The notes under the pieces: generated by a model | Databases searched by the model: none | Told to the model about the DNA's origin: nothing | Seen by the model: the letters and a program-made list of their open reading frames with translations, nothing else | From: Sclerodactyla briareus | Lineage: Eukaryota > Echinodermata > Holothuroidea > Dendrochirotida > Sclerodactylidae | Length of the DNA: 64,000 bases | Assembly (NCBI GenBank): GCA_026419785.1 | Contig: JAODTK010000433.1 | Span: 1 to 64,000, forward strand | Direction of reading: 5' to 3' | Program-made: the position numbers and the translations under genes | In this document: positions 35,000-46,894 of the stretch, piece by piece | Layout of the letters: the number at the start of each line of letters is the position of its first letter | Numbering within the stretch: position 1 is the first letter of the stretch

Positions 35000-37430
35000 A
35001 TCGCGGCGAACTATCCACTTGACGATACTCTTTAATTTTGAATAATAGCGTGATCTTACCACTCACAACTTATGGAACACATGTCAAAAAGACACTAGCC
35101 GCAGCCACCAGCCGCTCTCAATCCACCCGGCATCCTCCGGGCAAGCGAACAGGTCTGGGCCTGGCCACCCCCCCCCCCCAAAAAAAAAAAAAAAAAAAAA
35201 ACTCAAGTGAGATGCTTAAAGAATACAATCGCCGTCTCAGCCCATAAGTGAGCGTAAAGCCTCACTAAATATAACAAGACTTGGAGGCACAATTAGAAAT
35301 AACAAGAACGCAAACTCTGCGAGGCATTCCGGTGGCCTTTTTCCTGACATGTTCTCCTTACTCAGCAATCAAACCCTTGCAAGATGTGTGTGCCAACTCA
35401 AACCACCACTTTGACACAAACGATCACCTGCAATATTCCCTCAGCGCATGAGCATAGAGATGAGAACTTGTTGCTTTGCCCAAGGGTCAAAAGTCATTGA
35501 GGGCAATTGAAATAAATTACTAAAATAACCGGTAAGTAAGTATTCTGAAGAGTGAAGGTTAAAGTCAAGGTCATAACCAGCGAGGTCCAATGTTTCCATT
35601 CAGGTGGGGGGATGGTTTAGTCCCACCGACCGTAACACTAAGTCAGCAGACTGCAGGCAAGTCTAAATGATTTGCGGATCACTTTAGCACATTCATTACT
35701 CATAGTGGCCACTGGTGTGGTCAAAGCAGATAGATTGAATGAAGGGCAGTTCTTTGAATCGGACGACCAATATCATTAACAAATGTGAAAACAATATCTT
35801 TTTTAGGGGTGGTTAATGTGGGGGAAAGAGAGAAGTGCATTACAGGAGCATATATATTATTATTATCAATTGATCCCTCCCACTAACCCTGGATCAAGGC
35901 GAGTCATTGTAGGTACTTTCATTGTCCAATAGCATGGTGCTCACATGTTGGTAAATGGTACCATATGTAGTTAATCAATTAAGGTGACTGAGCGGGTTAA
36001 GTTCCAGTGACCAGTCAATCGTTCAATTTGTACAGCAGAGTCGTCTGTGGTCTTTCAAAGTGACTGTGGGTGTATCTATCAATTTTGCATTATTTTCAAG
36101 CACAAGTGACTGAGGGGTCATCATTTTGTTGAAGTGCAATGAATCACCTTGTCTGGGGTAAAAGGGGTGGGTCATGCAATTGACAAGTGCCATAACGGTT
36201 CAGATACTTGTACAATAGCCATTGTACCAGTCCATCAAATGTCTTATTGCTATTTTAAGGGTCAACTTTTTTTTTTTCAACAAGGCTTTCAAATCATATA
36301 TTCTCTACTACATTGGTGGGGTTGAGGAATGTCTCTAGATATGCCCCACCCCATGGCAGCACCTCCATAACAATATATCTGGGCCTGCAAGATAATAAAA
36401 CAAATAGAGAATAGAACAGAACAAGATCTTGGAATTTCTAGGATATTATAGCCCTGTTGAGAAATTTTGAATTTGTGGGGCTCAGTTAAGTTGATCCAGT
36501 ATGACTTCTGGCCAAGTTCAACATGTTATTTATCATGGCAATCACTGTTCCCAAATAGTCACATCATGTGACAGTCAACACAGATAGAGAGGCATTGGGG
36601 AAGAAGAGACAGATACTTTATAGACTTAAACCATGCCCATTCTGCATGGGGGGGTTACAGGGGTACTCCCTCACTTTTTTGCTCATGGTACAGGGTAATG
36701 CCCTCACTTTTTGCTCATAGCCAAAAAAATGCAACAAAATGTTGGGTGCCCTTCCTCACTTTCAGAAGTTTTTCCTGGACCCTTGCCTTATTCTTCCTCC
36801 CAAATCACTGCTTCTAACAAACCCCAGTTAATCCCTATTAGGGCTGGTCTATGAATCACAGGTAAATATACCCAAGGTCGTGTTATCCTGCCTGTCAGTC
36901 AGGCACAAACACGGAAGTAGTGCTTTGCGCATTTCCCAGTAGGGAGTGTAAACAATCAGATTACTCCGTAGGACGGAGTGAACACAGAGAATTAATTGGA
37001 TCACCCCCTCTCAATCCTCTGAGAATTGGCGAGGCCAGGTACCCTTTTCCAAACTGAATGTCTGACAGGCAGTCTAAAGGTTATTATGTGTTCGTTTACT
37101 TCTCATTTTCTGAGTTCACATACACTGCTGAGAGATTAAATCTTTTTGAGATGGAATGTTGACCAGTCAAATGAAGTTATTATAGTATTACACACACAAT
37201 CAGACAGGGGTGAAAGAGGAAAGGGGCTGGGTAATAGGTGTTCTAAATGAATCAGCAGGGACTTCATGGGTCATTTCTGCTGTAATAATAGTAAAATGGG
37301 AAATTTGAAGATCAGCACCGTTTCAATAAGTAAAGCAAAACAAACTTGGCATTCTCCCCTCGAGTAAATATAATAATCGCCTATGGAAGAAATTTGCCAG
37401 TTTGTCTACCCCTCCATCGATATCCATATC
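35000..37430. repeat. Diffuse AGGTCA-type repeats; no gene
   Basis: 35460-36300 carries repeated words of the type gggtcaaaagtcattgaggg, aaagtgactgtgg and aagtgactgaggggtcat, typical of the dispersed repeats in this window, but no second copy could be aligned end to end. A C14-A21 junction lies at 35168-35202. At about 36668-36720 the word gccctcactttttgctcat is tandemly repeated. No coding sequence recognised. Confidence 0.45.
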
Positions 37431-37432
37431 TC

Positions 37433-38240
37433 GTATAGAAGTATACGCAAAAAGAGGCATTTCTGCCATGCAATTAGGAAATTTTCAAAATGCAGGGATG
37501 CAAGGTTTTAAATAGGCTGCCTATGGAACCTGGGGGGGGGGGGGGGTGGTAGAAAGAGGCGTATCTGAATTGCAATGCCCACACCACCATACAACACGTG
37601 AACACTATTTCGCTCTGATCAGGACTGGTACATACATTAAAGACAAAGCTGGCAACTGGTGCTAGTCCAATTTTTAGACATATCAGGAATAATTAATAAA
37701 AATGACCAATTGAAGAAGTTGTATTGTCTTCACTGGGGGATACTTGTATGGGGGAAGGGGAGGATGGGGAGAGGGGAGGGGGGAAGGAAGAACCCAGAAG
37801 ATTGGTATGAAGAGGGCAACACAAAAACTTGGTGGTCGAAAAGTTTCTAACACTAAATGAGAGGAGGTCTACGCTAAGAAGAAGAGGCGTTTCCGCTCTG
37901 CAATTAGGAATTTGGCAATAAATGCAGTGATTTGCAGGCTTCAAACAGGCTACATTTTTAAACATTTCATAAGCTGCCCTATGAAACATTGGGGGGGAGG
38001 GGCGTGCAAGACCAAAAGTGCCACCCCCACCAGTAGTAACCACACTACTGGTCAGGAGGGACAGAATGCTGGTCATGGGGCTATAATTAAAAGGACCAAC
38101 AATGAAGAATTGTAAGGCTTGTGGAGGGGAAATATTTGTGCTAGTCCAATACTCAAACATATTCGGATAACAATAACCGATTTTAATTCAAGAATTTGTA
38201 CTGTCTCAATTGGGGGAAATATTTGTTTGGTTGGCTAGAT
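37433..38240. repeat. Tandem duplication, period about 430-480 bp
   Basis: Unit one (37433-37760) and unit two (37862-38240) share gaggc-tttc-gc, a tgcaattaggaa block (37472 and 37902), atgcag-gat, a poly-G run, gctggt-, ctagtccaa and tactgtct-cactggggga. Units differ by substitutions and indels, including poly-G length (about 15 versus 7). Confidence 0.7.
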
Positions 38241-38460
38241 GCTTGTTCTCATTCTGTAAAATGACTCGTTTTGCAGAGAATAAGGATTGTCTATGGTGAC
38301 TGGAAAGCCTTGACCTGATAACCAAAAACAATAAGGGTTATTATTCTTCTCATGTGTAAATCCACACACTAATTTGAACTTGCTAGAATACTTGATTCAT
38401 AGATATTATGCTGAGAGCAGATGTCAAATGCAAATTTATCACATTCCAGGTGTTTTAGCT

Positions 38461-39010
38461 GTCTTGGACTTCCACATTCATTGAGATAGCTTGTGATAAG
38501 AGTCACGTAAGTATGGTATAGTAGTGGGGTCATTGATTTTCGTTTGTCATTACCAGCGCTTCGGCCAAACACATAGAAAGCATGCCCAAAATCACCAGGT
38601 CAAAAGGTTCAAATGAGGTCAAAAAAGGTTCAATAGTCAAATGGGGTCAAAGTTGGTCACCAGATGTATTCCCAGAGGAAACGAAACGTTCCATTACAAC
38701 ATCTCTCCAAAATGTTTCGTTTGCCGGAGATATATGACGATTTTAGGTCTTGACCTTTCCACATTCATTGAGATAGCATCTGATAAGAGGATCGTAGTAT
38801 GGTAGGGTCATTGACTTTTCGTTTGTCTAACAAGACGTTCCGCAATACAAAAAAAGCAGGCAACATCACTAGGTCAGAGGTAAATGAGGTCAGAAGGTCC
38901 AAAAGGTCAAATGAGGCAAAGTCGGTCACCAGATGTATTTCAACCAGACGAACAAAAACTTCCATTACGACATCACTCTAACATGTTTCCTTGCCAAAGA
39001 TATATCAGAT
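38461..39010 (-). repeat. Tandem duplication, period about 287 bp, within family B copy 2
   Basis: Units start at 38461 and 38748 with tcttggactt/tcttgaccttcc and cattcattgagatagc. Both contain agtatggta-agt-ggtcattga-ttttcgtttgtc, a run of aggtca words, gtcaccagatgtatt, cgaacgaaa-/gacgaac- and ttccattac-acatc. In the reverse direction, the end of unit two matches the gtacatctggtgacc end of family B copy 1, so part of family B has been duplicated here. Confidence 0.8.
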
Positions 39011-39362
39011 TGCCATATAATGACCCTAAATGACCGTGACCTCACACCAAAAACAATAGGGGTCATACCGCCATGTGTAACTACTACCAAATATGAAGTT
39101 CATACACTGCTTGCGATCATAAGATATCGTGCGGAAACACTTTCAAAGTTTGACCTCTCATGACTGAACGAACATCGATTGGTACAAAAACAATAGGGGT
39201 CATTGCCCTTCCATGGGTGACACTACATACCGATATGAAAACAGCATACTGCTTGGCGTTTGTAGAACGCGTGGAAACGGAGGGTCACACACACACACAC
39301 ACCCACATACAAGCACACATACACACCCACACACAATTACACACATACACACAGCACACTGG
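39000..39362 (-). repeat. Dispersed repeat family B, copy 2 (inverted), with (AC)n
   Basis: On the minus strand it reads GT-microsatellite (39286-39360), ccgtttccacgcg, cctattgtttttgtacc, cgcacgatatctta, cctattgtttttggtg, ggtcatttagggtc, atatctttggcaagg and gtttttgttcgtctgg, in the same order as 17620-18125 on the plus strand. It abuts the LINE remnant at 39380-40800. Confidence 0.8.
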
Positions 39363-39379
39363 CATGACTGCATAGATTC

Positions 39380-40800
39380 CTTTTGGCTTCGCAAGAATAA
39401 AAAACACGGAGGTTTGGTTCTTTTGCTATGCTCTCTGGATGTATGCCATAGACCCAAGGAGCTTTCCCGCCGTTCAGCTGCTCCAATGCCGCTATAGTGC
39501 TCGATAGTAGGAAGTCACCGTCTACAGGCGGTTCGGCCACTAGGGTTGCAACAAATTATCTATACGAAGTTCCAGGGCTTGTGGCTCAGCCTTGCACGAA
39601 TCTTCTAAATACCCAGCCCAACGCGCCATCCAATCGAATTCCTCGTCAAGACAATGCCGTCATCGCCTTGACAGCTGGGAACCGCCGAAGGCTGAGTTGC
39701 AGAATCTCTGAATCGCTCAGTAGACGCGGAGAAGCACCCGTTGCCAGGTACCTATCACGGACTCACAGAGGACGCTGGGCAAATCCAGTCGCGACGCAGT
39801 GCCCGCAATGCCATGCGCCGACGCTCCTTAGAAAGATGAGTTTAGCCTCCGCTACAATGGCATCGACTGTTCCCTGGGAATTGCCCTTTTCCCTGGTAAT
39901 TGCCCTGGTGATTCTTCTAGGACGCTCCAAGATGTACTCCCTTGCTGTCTTGAGGATGCAGGCCTCGAACCCATCTCCGCTCCCGCCTCTTCAACTACTA
40001 CCCAAACTAGTCGAGATACACTGTGGCTACTTTCGCATCTTTCAAGGCCAACGTAGCTTTTCTTGAGTTGTTGATGTTGAGCGTAATGACCAGCAACCTG
40101 TGAACAGTTGTGAAGAACTGGGCACTCCTGAAGACCCTGCAGTTAATGAGCATCCTCCATCTCCCGTCTCGTCTATGAGACCATGATCGATCTCCATGAC
40201 AGTAACACTAACACCATCATTTGAGTACCAAATCCAACTCCTCGCATCAGATCTTTGGAACCAAGAACCAGCATTTCTAAGGCCACGACTTCTAGCACAG
40301 TCAATGTAGCCTAAACGCTATCATATCATCACAGCTGCCAGATCCACTCGGGCCAAGCATGACTCATAGCCAGCCCTACAGCTACTGTCACAAGTGGAGG
40401 CATCAAAATCACCCACAATAACATTTGAGTCAGAATTGGGAACAGCATAGACACAACGAGTTGAGCGTAGAAAGCTTCGTGCACCAAGTCCTCGCTTATC
40501 CCGGTCGGATCGTATACTGCCACAGTCTGCATTTTACGTTCGTTGATCGGTCTTACCTGTATTACCAAGGGAACAAGGTGCGGCCAACAGCAACAGCCAC
40601 CCCTTGCGTACACCGACCATCGTCGCGTCCAGACCAGTTATAGGTGTACCCAATGTTACCTACTCTGAAACGCCTGAACACGACCGGCATCCTTAAATGC
40701 CCAGCCTACTAATTCCCTTGACAAAACAGCCAAACGGACACCCTCATGAAGGGAGAGAATGTTCCAGGACCCACCGACCTACCCTCTCAAACTGACGGAG
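39380..40800 (-). mobile_element. Degenerate APE-type LINE, copy 1 (3' truncated)
   Basis: Reading along the minus strand, an AP-like endonuclease domain is broken over several frames: WNILSLHEGVRLAVLSREL (about 40715-40770), GYTYNWSGRDDGRCTQGVAVAV (about 40585-40650), INERKMQTVAVYDPTGISE (about 40500-40560), FYAQL, VIVGDFDAST (about 40391-40420, where the family has GDFNAST), AGYESC, GLRNAGSWFQRSDAR (about 40250-40300), WYSNDGVS and MEIDHG (about 40180-40240). After a poorly preserved linker, the start of the RT domain appears as LNGGKAP-VYGIHPE (about 39430-39480). The rest of the RT is missing: the copy stops where inverted family B begins. The motif set is that of LINEs whose endonuclease is often annotated as craniofacial-development-protein-2-like; I do not assign the clade. 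Loss of the 3' side is unusual and suggests later deletion or insertion. Confidence 0.85.
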
Positions 40801-41720
40801 GCCGGTAAGAGAGGCGAACGACACCTCGGCACCACCAGTGCAGTGCCCACCATGAGACCACAATCGTCGGGGACTTATCCTTCCCGCACTCAGGGTTCCC
40901 GAATACAGAGGGCTTTGCCCCGAACCCTCCATTCGGCGTGCTGCCCTGCGGTAGGCATCAGCGTCAGTAGAATTTCCACGACGAACACAAAATATGTAAC
41001 TCTCGATAGTGTACTCGTGGGGTTGGGACCCCACTTTTTCCTTGGCTACAGATTCGGGAAGAGATCCACTCTTGACAACGGAGACTCTGACGTGAACCGA
41101 TCCTGCTATCGTGATTATAGCATTGACGATATACTGGAGAATTGCGACGACTGTTGCGGTATGTGCTATGTCAATGCAATGGATTCCAGCCGGCAATGTT
41201 TGTTTGTTCTGTTTCTTTTTTCACTGGAGTTGAAGTTTCATTACTTATTTCTATTCATTCTCTCATTAGCCAATGCCCCAAAAATCTGACTGCCCCGATC
41301 TTCGTTCGAATAATATTTGAAGGTGCCAAGAGAACCACCCGATAACATTCGGAGATCAGTGCCGTGTAGGACGCACTATAGGCTACTAATGGATAGGGTT
41401 TGAGGTGCATCAAAGTGGATACAGGAACAGGATAATAGATTTGTTCCTAAGTAGGTTAAAAAAATACCTGTATGACCAATCTTCTTTTGCATATTACTTG
41501 ATTATTAATCGTTGATCTTTTTTCTTGCGATTGACTCTCATGTGCAAATAAGCGATCGAGCAATGAAAATTATAATGATAAATAAAAACCGGATATGACT
41601 TTGGGGGCCCTATACCGGCAGGTAAGCTATTTATTCACGTTGCTCGATTCAATGTGCGTGATGGTGCAAGCACATAATGTTATAATAAAATATTCATGTC
41701 TTTCTTGCTGACTTCATTTC
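40800..41720. other. Possible LINE 5' region; otherwise no gene
   Basis: 40800-41200 continues the GC-richer composition of the LINE remnant and may be its 5' untranslated part, but I see no ORF1 motif. 41200-41720 has nothing assignable. Confidence 0.35.
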
Positions 41721-41759
41721 AGATATGAGTGCTGTACCGAGCGCGTAGTTACCCACTTG

Positions 41760-42150
41760 TATTTAAAGGCTGTCATGGATCAATATTTGCACGAAATTGG
41801 TATCCCGGTCTTCGATCAGCTGGCTGCGTAAGTTGTTATTAATGTACTTGAGCAACTGAATGGAAGATATCCCAATATGACCCCAAATTCACTGATTATT
41901 TTGATGATTGATCTGATAGTATTGGGAAAAGATTTCTGTAGTTTTCTTATAATTGTTTCATGAAATCTTCAAGGCACGCTCACACTCCATAAAGTTGAAT
42001 TTTTCAAGAATGGTGAGCTAAACTGTTCAGAATGAGCAGCGCAGCTGCAGGCTCAAGTAAGACACGCACTACATTTACGTTCGAAAAAGTTCGATGGCTT
42101 AAAATTGGAAATGAAGGTACACAAATTATTTCATTTATTAATATTGGGCT
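41760..42150 (+). repeat. Family E, copy 1 (inverted partner at 55640-56035)
   Basis: It matches the reverse complement of 55640-56035 from aaaggctgtc-atggatcaata (41766) through gatcagctggctgcgtaagt, gaatggaagatat, ccaatatgaccccaaattcac, aaagaatggtgagc, gcagcgcagct-caggct and tttccaattt-type blocks. The left junction differs between copies. It carries a splice-acceptor-like tttcattcag-type sequence (ttcatttcag, 41714-41723) and a donor-like gcgtaagt (about 41827). Confidence 0.75.
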
Positions 42151-43140
42151 CAAAGGTCAAGAATTAGACTTAGCACCTATCGTAAATTGATTTTGGTAGG
42201 CATCAGGATCAGTCTCCATTCCCGGGAAAGAAGACGCTCGATTGCGCGAAATTGTTAACTTCGTCTTGGCAGGAGTAAGTCATTACCTTGGGTATTCGAA
42301 GGTAAAGATAGCATTTCAGTGTTTGATTAGTGTGTTCCCCTATAGACTTGGACTCTGGCTTACAGGGGTCAACTAAAGTTCAGTCATCGGTACCTGCATT
42401 ACTTTAGATATTCATCAATGACCACCTTTATAAAGCTCCCCTCTTAAATATACGGTCTCCCCAAGTGTTATGTTGTACATATACACATCATTCTCAAAAA
42501 CGATATTCCCACTCCAAGCGTTCACGAACAGACAAGATTGTTTTTCATTAAGTATTAACCATTTAACAATCACTACTAAATTAATCTCTTGAAGCTTTCC
42601 TGAAGAGAGTCGTTTTTCTCGGAACATGTTGTCGAGGCATCTGGTATGTCTCTCCCGTCAATACCTACTTCTTATAATGTCATGAGCATTACATCGCCAA
42701 ATCATTAACTGAACCCAGACTTGTTTCCGAATACTACACAATCACTAATGTTGACGTACGGTACCCCACGTATGCAGGGGTCGTGCGATTTGGTTTATCA
42801 ATGAGGTCGGGAAATGCAAGGCTATTGTCCACTTTTCTAGTCCTGACCCCTGGACCGTTATACTTTCGCCCTTCCTCTAGACATTTGCTTTATGGGAGGG
42901 ATAAATTCGTTTCGCGTAGTGATTATACTCGCGATGTCATTATCGTAGGCTCAACGACGTAGCTCTAACACATGTACCTCGGCATGTACCGATAGGGCTG
43001 ATGTATCCTCGGGATGGCAAAAGATTCTAAGCAGTCAGCCATCACGCATGTCACGCGTGTATAATATCGATATCCGGAGAACATCCATTAAGTTCAAAAG
43101 TGACATAAGATACAAGTTAGAAGAGAAGAAACCCATTGTC
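42150..43140. other. No gene recognised
   Basis: Unassigned AT-rich DNA. A short frame at 42415-42627 (minus) has no recognisable domain. Confidence 0.4.
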
Positions 43141-43935
43141 TGGGGGTCAGTTGACGTTCACTCAAAGTGGTCAACAGAGGTGTAAGTATGAAAAATGTTC
43201 AGCACGATAACTGTGCATCGGTAATGATGTAGAAAATTAATATGGCAGAGGGGTTGCCCTTTGGAGTGGATAATCCCTACTGATAGGAGTCAGGTGTCAG
43301 CTTGTGAGCACAATAACTTTTGCTACGGAACAATGTGGAGAGCCTAAACTTCAGATGTATGGTTGCTCATAAAGTAGATGATCCTATTGTTTCGGGTCAG
43401 GTTCAAGTTCATCATGGTCGACAGAGATCATAGTATGAAAAGGTGTGAACACAATGTGGTTCAACGAATGAGGAGGATATATTTGCCACAAAGAGATATC
43501 TGTAAAGTAGACGATTACTGTTGGGTTGGGGTTCAGGTCCAAGGTCAATAAAGGTCAATAAGATCAAGATGCAACATGTGAGCACGGACTGTACTAGGAA
43601 AAAAGTAGATAGCTCAATACTTGGGCACGGAGGGTTGTGAGTGGAGAGAATACACTGTGGGGGGGTAAGGTCCAAAGATCATCGAAGGTCACAGGGGCAA
43701 AGTCTGAAAAGCTCGTGAGCACAGTAACTGTGCAAAGAAATGATGTAGAAAGCCTAGGATCGGCACTGAGCGTGCTATGTGCGAGAGATCCCTGCTGGTT
43801 TAGGGGTTAGGGACAAGGTCACAAAGGGCAACAGAGGTCAAATTCGACATAAAGGTTTGTTTGTAGGGCAGCTGTCACTATCGTTTTGGGCTGGTCGAAG
43901 GTCACCTAAGGCCAAATTTGACTCAGGGCGCGGCA
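43140..43935. repeat. Degenerate tandem repeat, about 105-145 bp units
   Basis: The word gtgagcaca-taactgtgc or close variants occurs at about 43200, 43303, 43446, 43577 and 43708, each followed by a gatgtagaaag-cct-type segment and preceded by gaggtca / aaggtca words. Noncoding, highly diverged units. Confidence 0.65.
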
Positions 43936-44400
43936 AGGAAAACTAAGCCCTAAAATATAAGAGATAAAGAGCACCCAACAGTGGAAACACATTTCAAAAT
44001 GCATTCTTCTGGAATTGAATGTGGGTCCACGGTTTACTAGCGGCGGGGCGGGGGGGGGGGCCAACAACCAAACAACAAATGTTGCATGTAAAACGCTAGT
44101 CGGGGGGATCTCTAAGCACCACAACGGTCGACTCAATGTGTGTTAATATTCCACTGTTGAGCCTGCGTTGGAGGATGTCTGGGTTGTCTCGTGGTCCTAT
44201 CTCATGAGTGATGTCATGAGCCAGAGAAGGTTCTATCATGTTTCGACTAGATAGGTCTCTGCCATTATAGATGTCGAAGTCACTGGTAACAGTAACATTT
44301 TATGAGAAGGGAGAATATATAATGTATGTATATAATGTTTGAGAAGTAAGGGATGAAAAAGCTCATGGCAAGTAAACATGTTCCTCGGGTGCGAGGAAAA
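43935..44400. other. No gene recognised
   Basis: It contains a G-run at 44048-44060. Nothing else of note. Confidence 0.4.
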
Positions 44401-44404
44401 CCAG

Positions 44405-44548
44405 TGGCTTCATAGCTCATTGACAGGGCGCTTGCACGTAAAGCAGAAGTCCGCGTTTCGATCCCTGTGACGTGGAGCCATGAGCATTTCATCCCTTTTC
44501 GACTTCAGTCTCTTTCTCTCTTCTCTATATATATATATAATATATACG
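44405..44548 (+). repeat. tRNA-like SINE head followed by (TA)n
   Basis: The 76 bases 44405-44480 fold partly as a tRNA: acceptor stem tggcttc/ggagcca pairs over 7 positions (one G-T), D-stem gctc/gggc pairs, and the anticodon stem pairs over 4 of 5. The B-box reads gtttcgatccc (one change from consensus). The T-stem does not close and position 33 is C, so it cannot be a working tRNA. A 45-base pyrimidine-rich piece and a (TA)n tract (44526-44548) follow. Best read as a short tRNA-derived SINE. Confidence 0.6.
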
Positions 44549-44549
44549 A

Positions 44550-45415
44550 CATTATACAGTTATAAACAGGACGTTGGCGATCCACGGATGGCGAGAATCA
44601 TTGGCACTCCTGTGAAATTATTATTTATAACCACTGAAACTATTAAGCATTCCAATCTCCAAAAAGTCACATAGTCACTAGTCAATACAAATGAGCACTT
44701 TTTTCAATCATATTGCGACTTACTATGTGATCGTAGTTTCAGGCAAGAGGAACACTCATCAAAAACTACTCAGAATAGCAATAATTTCCCTTGTGCTTGC
44801 AATTGACTAAGTACCAATTATATTAATTAGTCTACCATTTGTGTATAATATGTAAATGGAGGGTGCCCTAAGCCCTAAAGAGTCAAGCGTATATGACAGC
44901 AGCTTGTGCAGGCTTGTACCTCCTGACCAAACCCTACCCTCAAACCAATCGCGACCCCATTCCAGTCTCAGGCGAATTTCTCCATCTTCCAACAGAAGAT
45001 CCCTCGAGTATGACTTCGACAGGGGAAGGGAAACAACTACCTGATTTTCACTGTGAGGGAGAGGGTGGGGAGAAAACCACTGCATGCAATCAATGGATGC
45101 CATGGATATAGGAGCTTAATTAAGTCAATCATAGGCTTCTTATTAGTTATGTGTATGGGGTTCGCTGTTGTGCTCTTCAATTTGATTGTGTGCATCATAA
45201 AATGAATTGTTTCTAATAATTGAGTTCTATTTAGGGTAAGTTTGCTGGAATCTGAAAGAACAGCCTTATTGTTGTGGATCCACGAAAGTGAGTGGTTAGG
45301 ACCAAATAATAACATTCGGAAAGAATATAATCAGCATATGCATCAGTTTGTAATTCGAACGTTATATCTTACAGTGGCTGAGAGCTCGTGAAAAGAGAAA
45401 GATCGAGATCGTTCC
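44550..45415. other. No gene recognised
   Basis: Overlapping frames of 60-100 codons lie on both strands around 44810-45110 without any recognisable domain. Confidence 0.4.
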
Positions 45416-45418
45416 ACT

Positions 45419-45646
45419 GTGGCTCATGGTCCAACAGATTAGGCGTCGTGTCGTACGCATATCTGTGCAACAGGGAAACTGAAGGTCCGCGGATCGAATC
45501 CGGGTGGAGTCACGAGTGTTACGGCCTTCAGATTGATCAGGACGAATATATATATATATAATATAGATATATACTATTATATCTATATATTATATATAAT
45601 ATATATATAATAGATATATATATATATATAATAGATAATATATTCG
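45419..45646 (+). repeat. tRNA-like SINE head (class II size) followed by (AT)n
   Basis: Bases 45419-45513 (95 nt) have a complete acceptor stem gtggctc/gagtcac (one G-T pair), an A-box-like tggtccaacagattaggc and a B-box-like ggatcgaatcc (45491-45501). The T-stem is imperfect. About 30 bases later an AT microsatellite runs 45546-45646. The arrangement parallels 44405-44548, and both share a gaag-tccgcg word before the B-box, so they may be one SINE family with dinucleotide tails. Confidence 0.6.
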
Positions 45647-45649
45647 GAC

Positions 45650-46890
45650 CTGGATCAATTTAATCTATGTTGTCAACATTCCCGATAAACTGTAGCACCA
45701 CTACAAATGACCCTATTTCGCCGGAACGCGAATTGTTCACTGTGATATGGACAGACAGGACCAAAACTAATCAGCCGATATATGATGTTTCCAGGTTGCA
45801 AGTATCACCCATGCGCTCATCGCCTATTCAGGCTTCTAGATATATAACCCCTTATACCAGGTATGCCGACTATTATAACGTGCGTAGTATATTGCCTACA
45901 TTGCACGTCTGCTCTGTAGGATAAAAGTGCATGGTCAGGTGTGGCCGAGGTCATATTGTAATGGTCATATATATAGAGTTTATTTTTTTCCTTTTTTTAA
46001 ATTTTATTTTGATAAAATTTGTTCCTCACTTTAGTATCAATATAGAATAAAACCAATTTTCACACCCGTTCCAATGTATTGCGTAGGCACGTCAGGTTCG
46101 TTATCCGGTCATGATGATAGTAGAACCAGGATTTACGAATCGAACTGCCTTGAATGGATGGGTTTCTTTCTGTAAGGACTAAATTTATTAATCCGGTACC
46201 CACCTGCAGGGCTGCCACAAGAGGGAAGCACGCCCACATCAAGGCCTAATTTTGTTTTCTTCGTAGTCATTGTAGAAAAATAACAGTCAATTATGCAAAT
46301 CAGATTTGCTGCTTAGTTCTACAGTGAAAATTGTTCACAGTTGTAATGTATCAGTTGGTACCACTTTAGAACAGGAGTTACTTAATGACCCTACTTTTAT
46401 GCAAAAGGTCACTAACCATGTTTCCGGGTGGATGATTAGTCAGAACTACACGAACAAAGATTCGTTACTTCTAACGAATACTTGTGCCTGGGCGCTCGCC
46501 ATTTTAAATGCTATACCCAGATTATTTTCCATTCTGCCTTTGATGTGGTTCACTGCCAATTAGTGATTTTCAACCTTTTCTTCCCACTCGTTGTCTGTGG
46601 TCTGTATATCGTAGAAAGGTCATTATTCGTGATAGATATGGCTATCCCTATCAAGAAAAGCCGTTTGTCTTGTTTGAGAGGTCACCACGCCGTTTTCGAA
46701 ATATCCAAAGATTTGTCATCCGTAATAGGATTGTGATTTGTCAATTCAAAATAGTAGAACCAGCGACAGTCGTTTATTATAGAGCGATTGTGTCAGGAAT
46801 AATAGTTGTGTTCAAACGTGTGAAGTGTGTAGACTCGGAGCCTCTGAGAGAAAAATGTAAGAATGGCTAAGTCGGTCTCTGTTCAATATT
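45650..46890. other. No gene recognised
   Basis: Four partly overlapping plus-strand frames of 66-85 codons (45667-46870) are the densest cluster of open frames in the middle of the window, but I recognise no domain and they are in different frames. Confidence 0.4.
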
Positions 46891-46894
46891 GCAA

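Noticed and set aside
39497..40066. 189-codon plus-strand open frame
   Set aside because: It lies antisense to the endonuclease/RT of the minus-strand LINE and is a shadow of that coding sequence.
44405..44480. Functional tRNA gene
   Set aside because: T-stem does not close and position 33 is C; it fits a SINE head or pseudogene.
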